The notes beneath the pieces were generated by a model. It searched no databases, was not told the origin of the DNA, and was given only the letters and a program-made list of their open reading frames with translations. Of a stretch of DNA of 64,000 bases, positions 8,775 to 16,644 are shown one piece after another; position 1 is the first letter of the stretch, and each line of letters begins with the position of its first letter. The DNA comes from Pedobacter sp. ASV12 (GTDB lineage: Bacteria; Bacteroidota; Bacteroidia; Sphingobacteriales; Sphingobacteriaceae), in the NCBI RefSeq assembly GCF_016429155.1, contig NZ_JAELUC010000001.1:161462-225461 (forward strand), in the 5' to 3' direction. The position numbers were made by a program, and so were the translations under genes.

Positions 8775-10091
8775 ATGAAAGCACAAGAAAGCATGCCGAC
8801 CACCAAGGTAGAGCGTTCGGCAAAATTTGTTAAAACCGGATTTCAGATTGGTGGCAACTACCTTAAGCACTATTCCAAAAAGCTTTTTAATCCGGCATTG
8901 AGCCGCGAAGAACTTAATGCAGACAATGCCTCGGATATTTATAATTCGTTGAGCGAGCTGAAAGGCTCTGCCTTAAAAATTGCCCAAATGCTCAGCATGG
9001 ACAAAAATATCCTGCCAAAGGCCTATGTCGATAAATTCACGCAATCGCAGTACAATGCCCCTCCGCTATCTGGTCCGCTCATTGTCAGAACATTTACCAA
9101 AAACTTTGGCAAAACACCTGAGCGCATTTACGACAAATTCAACATCAAGTCTACCCACGCCGCTTCTATAGGGCAAGTGCACGAAGCCATGCTCAATGGC
9201 AAAAAGCTAGCCGTTAAAATCCAGTATCCGGGTGTGGGCGACAGCATATCCTCAGACCTGAAACTGGTGAAGCCCTTTGCCTTTCGTTTGTTGGGCATGA
9301 GCGAAAAAGAGCTGAACATCTATATCAAAGAAGTTGAAGAACGTTTACTCGAAGAAACCGATTACGAATTGGAAGTGCGCCGTTCCATTCAATTCGCTAA
9401 AGCTTGCAGCCAGCTGAGCAACGTGGTTTTTCCAACCTATTACCCCGAACTATCGGGTAGCCGCATCATTACGATGGACTGGATCGAAGGCATGCACCTG
9501 AAAGAGTTTCTCCAAACCAAGCCTTCGCAAGAACTCAAAAATAAAATTGGCCAGGCACTTTGGGATTTCTATAATTTTCAGCAACACGAACTGCGGGCCG
9601 TCCACGCCGATCCACATCCCGGCAACTTTTTGATTACCCCAAACGAGAAGCTGGGTGTAATAGACTTTGGTTGCATCAAAGAAATGCCCGACGATTTTTA
9701 CGAACCTTTTTTCTCTTTAACTTCTACCGACCTGCTCGAAGATAAAGAAGCCACCATACAGGCTTTCCGCCAACTGGAGATGATCTTGCCTAATGATAGC
9801 CCGGCACAGGTTGAATTTTATTACAAAGCCTACAAAGAGATGATCGGTTTATTTGCCAAGCCTTACACCACGCCAACATTTGATTTTAGCAGGGCAGAAT
9901 TTTTCACAGCCCTTTATCAATATGGAGAAAAAATTGCTAAAATGCCAGAATTTAAGCAAGCAAGGGGCGTGAAGCATTTCATCTATATCAACCGGACCAA
10001 TTTTGGGCTTTATAACATCCTGCACGAGCTCAATGCCACCGTAAGGACCGATACGTTTAAGCCCCACATCAAGCTAAAAGCAAGTGGCTAA
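8775..10091 (+). CDS. ABC1/UbiB/AarF family atypical kinase
   Basis: A 438-residue protein-kinase-like ATPase. The motifs run in family order: the KxGQ motif as K68-I-A-Q71, with Ala in place of the usual Gly; the Ala-rich loop HAASIGQVHEA (129-138); the lysine in LAVKIQYPGV (K148); EETDYELE; HADPHPGNF (about 277-285); and VIDFGC (about 295-300). Family members (UbiB, COQ8) support coenzyme Q or isoprenoid-lipid metabolism as ATPases rather than classic protein kinases. There is no quinone gene beside it; the only partner is the TetR-like gene upstream, so the physiological role is open. Confidence 0.9.
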   Translation: MKAQESMPTTKVERSAKFVKTGFQIGGNYLKHYSKKLFNPALSREELNADNASDIYNSLSELKGSALKIAQMLSMDKNILPKAYVDKFTQSQYNAPPLSGPLIVRTFTKNFGKTPERIYDKFNIKSTHAASIGQVHEAMLNGKKLAVKIQYPGVGDSISSDLKLVKPFAFRLLGMSEKELNIYIKEVEERLLEETDYELEVRRSIQFAKACSQLSNVVFPTYYPELSGSRIITMDWIEGMHLKEFLQTKPSQELKNKIGQALWDFYNFQQHELRAVHADPHPGNFLITPNEKLGVIDFGCIKEMPDDFYEPFFSLTSTDLLEDKEATIQAFRQLEMILPNDSPAQVEFYYKAYKEMIGLFAKPYTTPTFDFSRAEFFTALYQYGEKIAKMPEFKQARGVKHFIYINRTNFGLYNILHELNATVRTDTFKPHIKLKASG

Positions 10092-10168
10092 GCAAACCTT
10101 GCTATTATTTTAAGATTCTGTCTTGTACAGCTTGTTAGTTTTTAATTAAAAGTCATATATTCGGCTCC

Positions 10169-10801
10169 ATGCAAAACCATAATTTCGACGTAGATATTAC
10201 CGTGCCTTCTTCTGGCCAAAAGGTGAAGATTAATGCAGATTTTATTGAAGTAAACCAAACCAAAATTGCATGTGTAGATGTAGTTGCCATTAAATACGGC
10301 GTTTCGTTGATTGGTTCGGTGAAGAATCCGAAATACAAAAAATACACCATCGATGTCAAAGCCAAAGACGGACGCACACTGAGCATCCAGTTTAACAGTA
10401 ACCAGGTTGGCGAGTTGTTGGCCGAAGACCATACGTATTATTACATCATGTCGGGTTTATGGCAATATGTGAAAAAACGTTTGGTAAACGATTACATCGA
10501 TGCGCTGAACGAGCACCAGACCATAGAATTGGGCACAGCCAAATTCAACTTCGAAGGTTTTACCGTTAACTACAAGGCCTGGTTCTTTGGCAAAACCAAA
10601 ACCGCCGTCATTCCTTGGTCCGACGTGAGGTACTTCCAGAAAAAAGGCAACCTGCATATAGAAGGCATTGGCTCTTACAACAAAATTGCCACCCTAAGCC
10701 TGCACGATAACTGGAATGCCGTAGTGCTTAATACCTTGCTCCATTATTTATGGCAGGAGCATCGCAGGGAAAAGCTGCAAAAGGGAGAAAAAATAGAATA
10801 A
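10169..10801 (+). CDS. Uncharacterised cytosolic protein, 210 residues
   Basis: I do not recognise a named family. There is no signal peptide or membrane segment. Residues 1-80 alternate short strands (VDITVPSSGQKVKINADFIE) and a similar pattern recurs around 115-190, which would suit two PH-like or beta-sandwich domains joined by a helical stretch (YYYIMSGLWQYVKKRLVNDY). It is followed at once by a strong terminator. It starts 77 bases after the ABC1 gene and could be read through from that operon. Confidence 0.75.
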   Translation: MQNHNFDVDITVPSSGQKVKINADFIEVNQTKIACVDVVAIKYGVSLIGSVKNPKYKKYTIDVKAKDGRTLSIQFNSNQVGELLAEDHTYYYIMSGLWQYVKKRLVNDYIDALNEHQTIELGTAKFNFEGFTVNYKAWFFGKTKTAVIPWSDVRYFQKKGNLHIEGIGSYNKIATLSLHDNWNAVVLNTLLHYLWQEHRREKLQKGEKIE

Positions 10802-10838
10802 CCAAGAAGCCTGATGAAATTCATCAGGCTTCTTGGTT
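10800..10838. terminator. Perfect 19-bp-stem hairpin terminator
   Basis: Two exact 19-base arms flank a single A at 10819, directly overlapping the stop of the 210-residue gene. There is no long T run, but T-rich bases follow. It lies next to a second hairpin (10874-10903), so the convergent genes here are separated by two stem-loops. Confidence 0.65.
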
Positions 10839-10873
10839 TAGGGATATATACTTGTGAAGTATGCTTCCAACAA

Positions 10874-10903
10874 ACGCTTGCGAGGTTTTAACTTCGCAAG
10901 TGC
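10874..10903. repeat. TTGCGAAG-type dispersed hairpin, copy 1
   Basis: ACGCTTGCGAGGTT and AACTTCGCAAGTGC form an imperfect stem. It is the most diverged of four copies in this window (others at 20868, 27847 and 50596). It begins 5 bases after the stop of the minus-strand barrel gene. Confidence 0.65.
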
Positions 10904-10908
10904 ATCTC

Positions 10909-13686
10909 CTAAAACCTAAAGAAAGTATCTTTGCCTCCTACTTTGCCCCCAAAATTTTGGATATTGTAGGTCAAGGTAACCAGGCCATGGCGGCCCAAGT
11001 TGTTGGTTTGCATATCGCGGATAAAGTTCTCGCTAATGCTGATGTATCTTCTGGTATTGGTGTTCAAAATATCGTTCACCGCAAATTTCAGCTGCGCTCT
11101 GTCGTTTTTCATGAAAAGGAAGGTAAGCGCTGCATTCCAAATCTGGATGTTGTTGCTGTAGCCACCTACCGTTTGGTTGTTGTGCTGAATGCGATAGGTG
11201 CTTTCCCAAACCATTTTCTTCGGCAAGCGCAAAATCAGTTCGGTTTCGCTATTGTGTGTTAGCGTATTCAGGTTATTATAGAAATTATTTTGATAGGTGC
11301 TTTTGTTGATAGACAGGTAATAGGTTTGCCCCAGTTCGAATTTGTCGTTCAGGTTAATCCTGCCCCTCAATGATGGCGAGATGGAAATATTGTTGTAATC
11401 GCTCTTGATGTTATCCACCATCACCAAGCTACGGGTATAGTTAGACCAGAAGCCTACGCCAACCGAATACTGGTTCTTGCCATTCTTGAAATCCTTGTTG
11501 ATGTTGGCTCCGGCATAAAACTGCCAAATCCCGTTGGCATTGATCGGCGTATTGGTTTGCACGCCGCTGGCAGAAATGGTACGCGACATGATCACCGCAT
11601 TGTCTTGCACACTGCCACTGGCGTTAAAGTTGTAATTCAGCGATCGTTTGGTATCATATTTATACAAATTGGCATTTACCTGGTACGATTTGGCCGGCAA
11701 CAGGTTGGCATTGCCCTTTTGCACAAACAAAGGATCGGTATTGTTGGCAACCGGTTGGATGTATTTCACGTCAGGCTCCCTAAACGACGGGCTGTAGGTA
11801 ATGGTCAGGTCTTTGTACTTAACCATTAATGAAGGTGCGATAAACTGGTAATGCTGTTCAAACGAAGGATAGTTGCGGAAGTTGTTTTTTAAATCGATGG
11901 TGTTAAACACAAGCCCCGGCTGTATGCCCCAACTGTCGCTAATTTTCCAGCGTAGGCTGGCACGCGTATTGGTTTTAAAGCCACTTTGGTTAACCGTTTC
12001 AGACAAGGTTGCATCTTCAACATCGTAGGCCTGGTTTAAAGGATTTTTATAAAAGGTAACCAAAGCATTTTCATTATCGAGATAATTGGCGTTTACGCTG
12101 ACATTAAGGTTGAGCTTTTTGCTGATCGGTTCGTTATAATTGGAACTGGCGTACAAATTAAGGTTCTTGATGTTGTTATCGCGCAATTGGTCGAGGTTAG
12201 TGGTACTGGCCGAAGGCGAATAAAAATTATTGACCGTGGTATTGAAATTATCGTTCAGGTTTTGGCGCTTGGTCAAATTGATGCTGGTATTGAGCGAACG
12301 GCCGCGTTTTTTAAAATCCTTCCACAAATACGAGTTCAAGTTATACTCTGTGTTGTCGCCTTTTAAGCGTGTGTTGTTTACCCCATCGTTAAGCAGGTTT
12401 CCATTGGCATCTCTGCTTTGGGTCAATTGCAGCCCCCTGTTGCGCAACAGGTTAAGCGTAACCGTAGGTTCGATGGTCAGCGTGGTTAACGTGTCTATCT
12501 TCCATTCGAGCCTGGCGCCGATGTTGTGGTTATAGGCTTTGTTGCGCTGGTTCAGGTTATTGTTGGTAAACAGTTTGTTGTTGCCCAGATTCTGGTCTAC
12601 GTTAACCAGCTGTTCTGTTAAGGTATTGCTTTGGCCAAAGAAATACTTTCCGTTTATTTTTATGCCGTTTTTGGTCAGCGTATTGAAGTTGGCACCGGCA
12701 CCTGCCGAAGTCTGTACGCCATTAGAAGTACCCCCGAAAGAGATGTTGTTCAATGCAAAACCCCCATCGGTATTGATCATCACCGAATTAATGCCCGACC
12801 TCGAAAAGCCACCAATCCTCGATACATCGCCAATGCTGAAGCCGGGTTTGTTGATGTTGTTGCCATAGGCCAAAACGCTTACCTGTGTGGTATCCCTAAA
12901 AAAATTCATAATGCCACCGGCTTCATACATTTCTTTGGGGCCTCCGCCAGCATAGAGCTTGCCAAAGGCTCCTTTTTTAATGGCTCTTTTCAGTTTGAGG
13001 TTGATGATCTGGGGCGTATTGGATGCCAGCAAATCCGGATCGCGGCGTTTGGCTTCGGGATCGTCGTTTACCTGGATCTTATCAATAATATTGGCTGGCA
13101 GGTTCTTGGTGGCTATTTGCTGGTCGCCGCCAAAAAACTCTTTGCCATCCACCAAAATCTTGCTTACGGCTTTGCCATTCACCTGTATGGAGCCATCAGA
13201 TGCAATGGAAACCCCAGGCAGTTTCTTCAGCAAATCTTCAACCACGGCCGTAGGCAGGGTTTTAAACGATTCGGCATTGAACTCGATGGTGTCTTTGCGC
13301 ACCATAATGGGCGGGCGTTCCGACAGAATTACTACCTCGTTCAAATTGTTGCGCTTTTCGCTCAGCAGGAGGCTGCCCAGGTTTAAATTGGGTGTTTCGG
13401 CAGTAAGCATCACTTCCTTGCGCAAGATATTGTACATCCAGGCATTCACCACCAAACGGTATTGGATGCCCGTTTCGAGGCCAGGGATTTTGAATATCCC
13501 TTTATCATCAGACAAGCGGTAGGTGTGCAATACGGTATCATTGGCCTTATACACCGATACCGTGGCGTAGTTTAAGGTTGTTTTTTGGTTCACACTGTCA
13601 ACCAATATACCACTTATGCTCCCCTTTTGGGCAAAAGCAAGTGTAGCAAGACAGGTAAAAACGGCAATAAGTAGGGTTTTCTTCAT
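10909..13686 (-). CDS. Large outer-membrane beta-barrel protein (TonB-receptor-like, OMP_b-brl_3 type)
   Basis: About 925 residues from the start MKKTLLIAVF at 13686, chosen because it gives a proper signal peptide ending LAFAQ; an upstream ATG at 13734 would add 16 residues that spoil it. After the signal come a carboxypeptidase-regulatory-like domain (about 20-100), a short plug-like region (SFKTLPTAVVEDLLKKLPGV, then DGKEFFGGDQ) and a long Asn-rich barrel. No classical TonB box or SusD partner is visible. Bacteroidota carry many of these; ligands are rarely known. Its upstream region (13780-13910) holds a striking double palindrome, so it is probably tightly regulated. Confidence 0.88.
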   Translation of the reverse strand: MKKTLLIAVFTCLATLAFAQKGSISGILVDSVNQKTTLNYATVSVYKANDTVLHTYRLSDDKGIFKIPGLETGIQYRLVVNAWMYNILRKEVMLTAETPNLNLGSLLLSEKRNNLNEVVILSERPPIMVRKDTIEFNAESFKTLPTAVVEDLLKKLPGVSIASDGSIQVNGKAVSKILVDGKEFFGGDQQIATKNLPANIIDKIQVNDDPEAKRRDPDLLASNTPQIINLKLKRAIKKGAFGKLYAGGGPKEMYEAGGIMNFFRDTTQVSVLAYGNNINKPGFSIGDVSRIGGFSRSGINSVMINTDGGFALNNISFGGTSNGVQTSAGAGANFNTLTKNGIKINGKYFFGQSNTLTEQLVNVDQNLGNNKLFTNNNLNQRNKAYNHNIGARLEWKIDTLTTLTIEPTVTLNLLRNRGLQLTQSRDANGNLLNDGVNNTRLKGDNTEYNLNSYLWKDFKKRGRSLNTSINLTKRQNLNDNFNTTVNNFYSPSASTTNLDQLRDNNIKNLNLYASSNYNEPISKKLNLNVSVNANYLDNENALVTFYKNPLNQAYDVEDATLSETVNQSGFKTNTRASLRWKISDSWGIQPGLVFNTIDLKNNFRNYPSFEQHYQFIAPSLMVKYKDLTITYSPSFREPDVKYIQPVANNTDPLFVQKGNANLLPAKSYQVNANLYKYDTKRSLNYNFNASGSVQDNAVIMSRTISASGVQTNTPINANGIWQFYAGANINKDFKNGKNQYSVGVGFWSNYTRSLVMVDNIKSDYNNISISPSLRGRINLNDKFELGQTYYLSINKSTYQNNFYNNLNTLTHNSETELILRLPKKMVWESTYRIQHNNQTVGGYSNNIQIWNAALTFLFMKNDRAQLKFAVNDILNTNTRRYISISENFIRDMQTNNLGRHGLVTLTYNIQNFGGKVGGKDTFFRF

Positions 13687-13779
13687 AAAAGTTCTAAGTA
13701 CGGATAAGACAAGCTGTTTGGTTAAAAGTTGCAATAAAAACTAAAAAAATAGGAGTGTAGCAAAATTGTTGATTTATTC

Positions 13780-13812
13780 TACGAAACAATTCGTATTACG
13801 AAAGTATTCGTA
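13780..13812. promoter_or_regulatory. Twin 16-bp palindromes TACGAA-N4-TTCGTA
   Basis: Two exact copies of TACGAA-N4-TTCGTA (13780-13795 and 13797-13812; spacers ACAA and AGTA) are separated by one T, putting the centres 17 bp apart. This is the arrangement expected for two repressor dimers, for example of TetR/AcrR type, on one face region of the DNA. It lies 94-126 bases upstream of the barrel gene start. The regulator is not identified. Confidence 0.6.
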
Positions 13813-13879
13813 AATACTGATACTTCCAAATTTTTTAACATTTATCCAAAAATGATCAATCGCGAAACAGGATTTTTGA

Positions 13880-13910
13880 AAATGTGACGAACACCCGTTT
13901 AAATGTGACG
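13880..13910. promoter_or_regulatory. Direct repeat AAATGTGACG, 21-bp period
   Basis: AAATGTGACG occurs at 13880-13889 and 13901-13910, exactly two helical turns apart, in the same upstream region as the twin palindromes. Direct repeats with this phasing are typical of response-regulator binding, but no partner is identified. Confidence 0.35.
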
Positions 13911-13945
13911 GATACGATATTGACACTTGGTTTTAGAAATCTGCG

Positions 13946-15289
13946 TTACTTGAGCAATGCGTTGATCGCTTTGGCCGCATGGGTTTCAGATGGCAGGGGT
14001 GCCGACATTTCTACCATTTTAAAGTTCTTGTCGATTAAAAGGCTTCTCGGAATGCCCACAATGTTATAGGCTTGCAGCTTGGCCCGGTTAATCATCCATT
14101 GGTAGCCATCGGCTTTGCGCCCGGTAATACTGTTTTTCCATAAAGCCGCATCATCATCAATAGACAGGGAAAGCAACACTACATGGGGATTATCTTTATA
14201 CAGCGCCTTGAGTTTTTCGAAATGAGGCATTTCCTGCATGCAGGGTCCGCACCAGGTTGCCCAAAGGTCAACATAAATGACTTTGCCTTTCAGGCTGCTT
14301 AAGCTTACAGGTTTGCCATTGATGTCGGTAGCTATAAAATCTACGGCCAAATCGCCTTTGCCAAAAGCCATCAGTTGTTTAAGCGAGGCAAGGGCCGCTG
14401 CTTTAAAAGCCGGTGTTTTCAGGGCTGCGAGCTGGGTTTTGTACACTGCGAGCTGTTGTTTGTCTTTTACCTTTTGCATGGCGTTCACCAAATCGCTCGC
14501 CTTGTACCAGTCGGTTATGGTTTGGATATCGGCTGGACTGCCTCCTTCTTTCACCACATCTTCGGCCACATCGCGGTAAACTACCAGCTTCATCAATGAG
14601 GCATCAGTAAAATTTTGGCTGAGTGCTTTTACTTTGGGCTCAATGGCTTTTGCATATTGCGCTTCAAACGCTTTGGCCTGCTCGTCTTTCAGTTTAAGCT
14701 CATAGGTACTGTAAAACTTGCCGCTTTGGTAGCTATTGATGAGGTCGGCTTTGATCCGTGCCTTTTCCAAACGCAAAAATTCTGGCGAAGCCTTGCTTAG
14801 CTTAGCCAATTCTTGTTCGCGTTGTGCGGCCATGGCTTCAATGGTGGCAAATGTTTCTTCCATCACAGGTTTTACCTGACTGCCGGCTTCTATAAACGAA
14901 CCGCCTTTTGGAAAGGGAGTTGCCTTCAGATACGTATTGGCTTCGGCCCCTTTGCCTTTGAAACTTGCTTTTTTGGGATCGCTGTAATCGATGAAAACTT
15001 CGAGGTCGTCGCCCGGCGAAAGGTAGAGCTGGTTACGGCCCAAGCGGAAATAATTAGGGCTGGCCACTTTGAACCTGATGCTGAAATGGCCTGTAGAATC
15101 GGCCAAGATCATGCGCGTGGTACTGGGCGGCAACAGGTACTGGAATTCGGACATGTCTTGAACTTCTACCTGGTTGTTAAAGCCTTTCAGCTGGCCTTTT
15201 AGCGTAACCCAAGTATTGGTTTGTGCCTGCAACTTGGTTACCAAAAGGCACAATGCCACACCTAACATCAATTTTTGGATTGTTTTCAT
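13946..15289 (-). CDS. TlpA-like thioredoxin-fold thiol-disulfide oxidoreductase
   Basis: About 447 residues from MKTIQKLMLG at 15289, which opens a signal peptide ending KLQAQ; the longer frame starting at 15328 lacks a sensible leader. The N-terminal part (about 25-120) is a beta-sandwich like DUF4369, the middle is helical, and the last 140 residues are a TlpA/AhpC thioredoxin domain with the CGPC redox motif in LWATWCGPCMQEM and the cis-Pro segment GIPRS. Exported proteins of this architecture are abundant in Bacteroidota and probably act on disulfides in the periplasm. The substrate is unknown. Confidence 0.9.
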   Translation of the reverse strand: MKTIQKLMLGVALCLLVTKLQAQTNTWVTLKGQLKGFNNQVEVQDMSEFQYLLPPSTTRMILADSTGHFSIRFKVASPNYFRLGRNQLYLSPGDDLEVFIDYSDPKKASFKGKGAEANTYLKATPFPKGGSFIEAGSQVKPVMEETFATIEAMAAQREQELAKLSKASPEFLRLEKARIKADLINSYQSGKFYSTYELKLKDEQAKAFEAQYAKAIEPKVKALSQNFTDASLMKLVVYRDVAEDVVKEGGSPADIQTITDWYKASDLVNAMQKVKDKQQLAVYKTQLAALKTPAFKAAALASLKQLMAFGKGDLAVDFIATDINGKPVSLSSLKGKVIYVDLWATWCGPCMQEMPHFEKLKALYKDNPHVVLLSLSIDDDAALWKNSITGRKADGYQWMINRAKLQAYNIVGIPRSLLIDKNFKMVEMSAPLPSETHAAKAINALLK

Positions 15290-15411
15290 CGGGATCAGAT
15301 TTGCCCACAAGATAAAAAATTTTGGCAAAACAGTTTTAGACCCTACAACAATGCAGGGCCCAAAAAAACTTTAACCGTAGCAGGAGCATTAAAAACGGAG
15401 GCCGCAGTGCG

Positions 15412-15783
15412 CTAAGCCACCATCGGCTTATATTTGCTCCAATTATCGGCAATCATCCAGAGGTTGATAAGTGCCAAAACAGACACCATGGCCAAAGCCG
15501 AGTGGTCCATCGTCATGCTGTGAACCAAAATGCCAACCATTACCGGCAAAATGACAATGGCACCCAAGGCACGGGTTTTCGGTATGGCGAACAATAAACC
15601 GCCCAACACCTCAACGATACCCACCAAAGGCATCAACCAAGTGATTTTCATAAAGGCGCCAAAAACATCCAGCTGTTCCTGGCTAAGTTTAGGCGTAGGC
15701 ATGTAATTGAAGAACTTGTTAAGTCCTGCGTTAATGAACATCAGTCCAAAAAGCACGCAGATAATGGTTTTGACTATTTTCAT
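15412..15783 (-). CDS. DoxX-family membrane protein
   Basis: About 123 residues with four membrane segments. The start MKIVKTIICV at 15783 is preferred over 15834 because the first 17 residues of the longer frame are unlike the family. The opening FGLMFINAGLNKFF matches the DoxX start, and WLMPLVGIVEVLGGLLF is its usual second helix. DoxX proteins are linked to redox or quinone-dependent functions in the inner membrane, but this one has no telling neighbour. Confidence 0.85.
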   Translation of the reverse strand: MKIVKTIICVLFGLMFINAGLNKFFNYMPTPKLSQEQLDVFGAFMKITWLMPLVGIVEVLGGLLFAIPKTRALGAIVILPVMVGILVHSMTMDHSALAMVSVLALINLWMIADNWSKYKPMVA

Positions 15784-15871
15784 ACAACTAGTTTTTAGTG
15801 AATTAAAGATAATCAATTCCCATAGTTTAACCAACGGTTAAGCAGCTGCTCCCAAAGTCAAGATTTTTTTG

Positions 15872-16471
15872 TTACAACAAAATTTTGCTGCTCACTTCCT
15901 TGTCGATGGTAATGAAACCCGGATATTTAACCAAATTGCCTCCTACCAGGATAGAAGGCTTGATTTTTAGGGTAACCATGCCTTTCTTTTCTTCGCCTTT
16001 CCGAGCACTCGACAAAAAATCGCCAATATCGCTCAGTACCTTGCTGTTCGAAACAAATTGATACACATTGGCATTGACCTGTACCGGTACTTGGATACGT
16101 TGTCCGGCATCGATGCTTACCCGTTGATCGACTGTTCCGGTGGCCACCTCTTGCTGATTGACCAGTATTTTGTACTCGAAGTTGTTAATGGCCGCCAGGG
16201 TAGACGATGGATTGCTGATTTCGAGGTTGAGGGTGGCCCTCAACGGAATATCTTTTCTGAGGTAGCCTAAAGCCAGGCCCGGCAGGTTAACCAAGTTTAT
16301 CGATTGCTCGTTCATGAGCTTCCTGATATCGGTACCCGCCAAACTCACCTGCGTAGCATTGACCAAGCGGTAGTCGCATTTTTCGAGCGCCTTGATTTGC
16401 TGCGCCTGTTTATTGATGCTGCAAGAAGAAAGGCCCAGCAGCAAAAGCAAGAAGAAACTTATTTTATTCAT
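15872..16471 (-). CDS. LEA type 2 (WHy-like) lipoprotein
   Basis: About 199 residues from MNKISFFLLL at 16471, giving a lipoprotein signal with the lipobox LSSC (Cys17). The mature part holds a LEA_2/WHy-type beta-sandwich with the segment LRATLNLEISNPSSTLAAINNFEYKI split over about residues 85-115, where the N-P pair and the following strand are family typical. LEA_2 domains bind membranes or hydrophobic ligands. A -7-like box TACCTTTG lies at 16497-16504 on this strand. The frame upstream of 16471 is not coding. Confidence 0.75.
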   Translation of the reverse strand: MNKISFFLLLLLGLSSCSINKQAQQIKALEKCDYRLVNATQVSLAGTDIRKLMNEQSINLVNLPGLALGYLRKDIPLRATLNLEISNPSSTLAAINNFEYKILVNQQEVATGTVDQRVSIDAGQRIQVPVQVNANVYQFVSNSKVLSDIGDFLSSARKGEEKKGMVTLKIKPSILVGGNLVKYPGFITIDKEVSSKILL

Positions 16472-16565
16472 GATTGATTTAACGCATATTTGATGCCAAA
16501 GGTATAAACTTGAGTCAATGTATGCGGGCTTGGCATCAATTTGTAAACATCCGGCCATAAAAACC

Positions 16566-16607
16566 ATCAGCTCAATCTCACATCTCGACACTTGCGCCCC
16601 ACATCTA
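16566..16607. repeat. Degenerate heptamer array
   Basis: Read in sevens from 16566: ATCAGCT, CAATCTC, ACATCTC, GACACTT, GCGCCCC, ACATCTA. The ACATCT unit recurs in phase. The array lies between the divergent LEA lipoprotein and PIG-L genes and resembles the inverse of the array at 22773-22807. Confidence 0.5.
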
Positions 16608-16644
16608 GAAAATTTCATTAATTTAGACCGACAACCAAACCCTT

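Noticed and set aside
10132..10163. Promoter TTG-N21-TATATTCG before the 210-residue gene
   Set aside because: The -7 box has a mismatch and ends 5 bases before the ATG; too weak to list as a feature.
10874..10903. TTGCGAAG hairpins as tRNA or riboswitch remnants
   Set aside because: Simple single stems of about 35 bases, no tRNA arms or aptamer-like structure, and placed after stop codons.
12631..13386. 251-residue plus-strand frame in the barrel gene
   Set aside because: Antisense to a clearly coding receptor-like gene; composition is that of a shadow frame (no start context, His/Phe/Gly bias).
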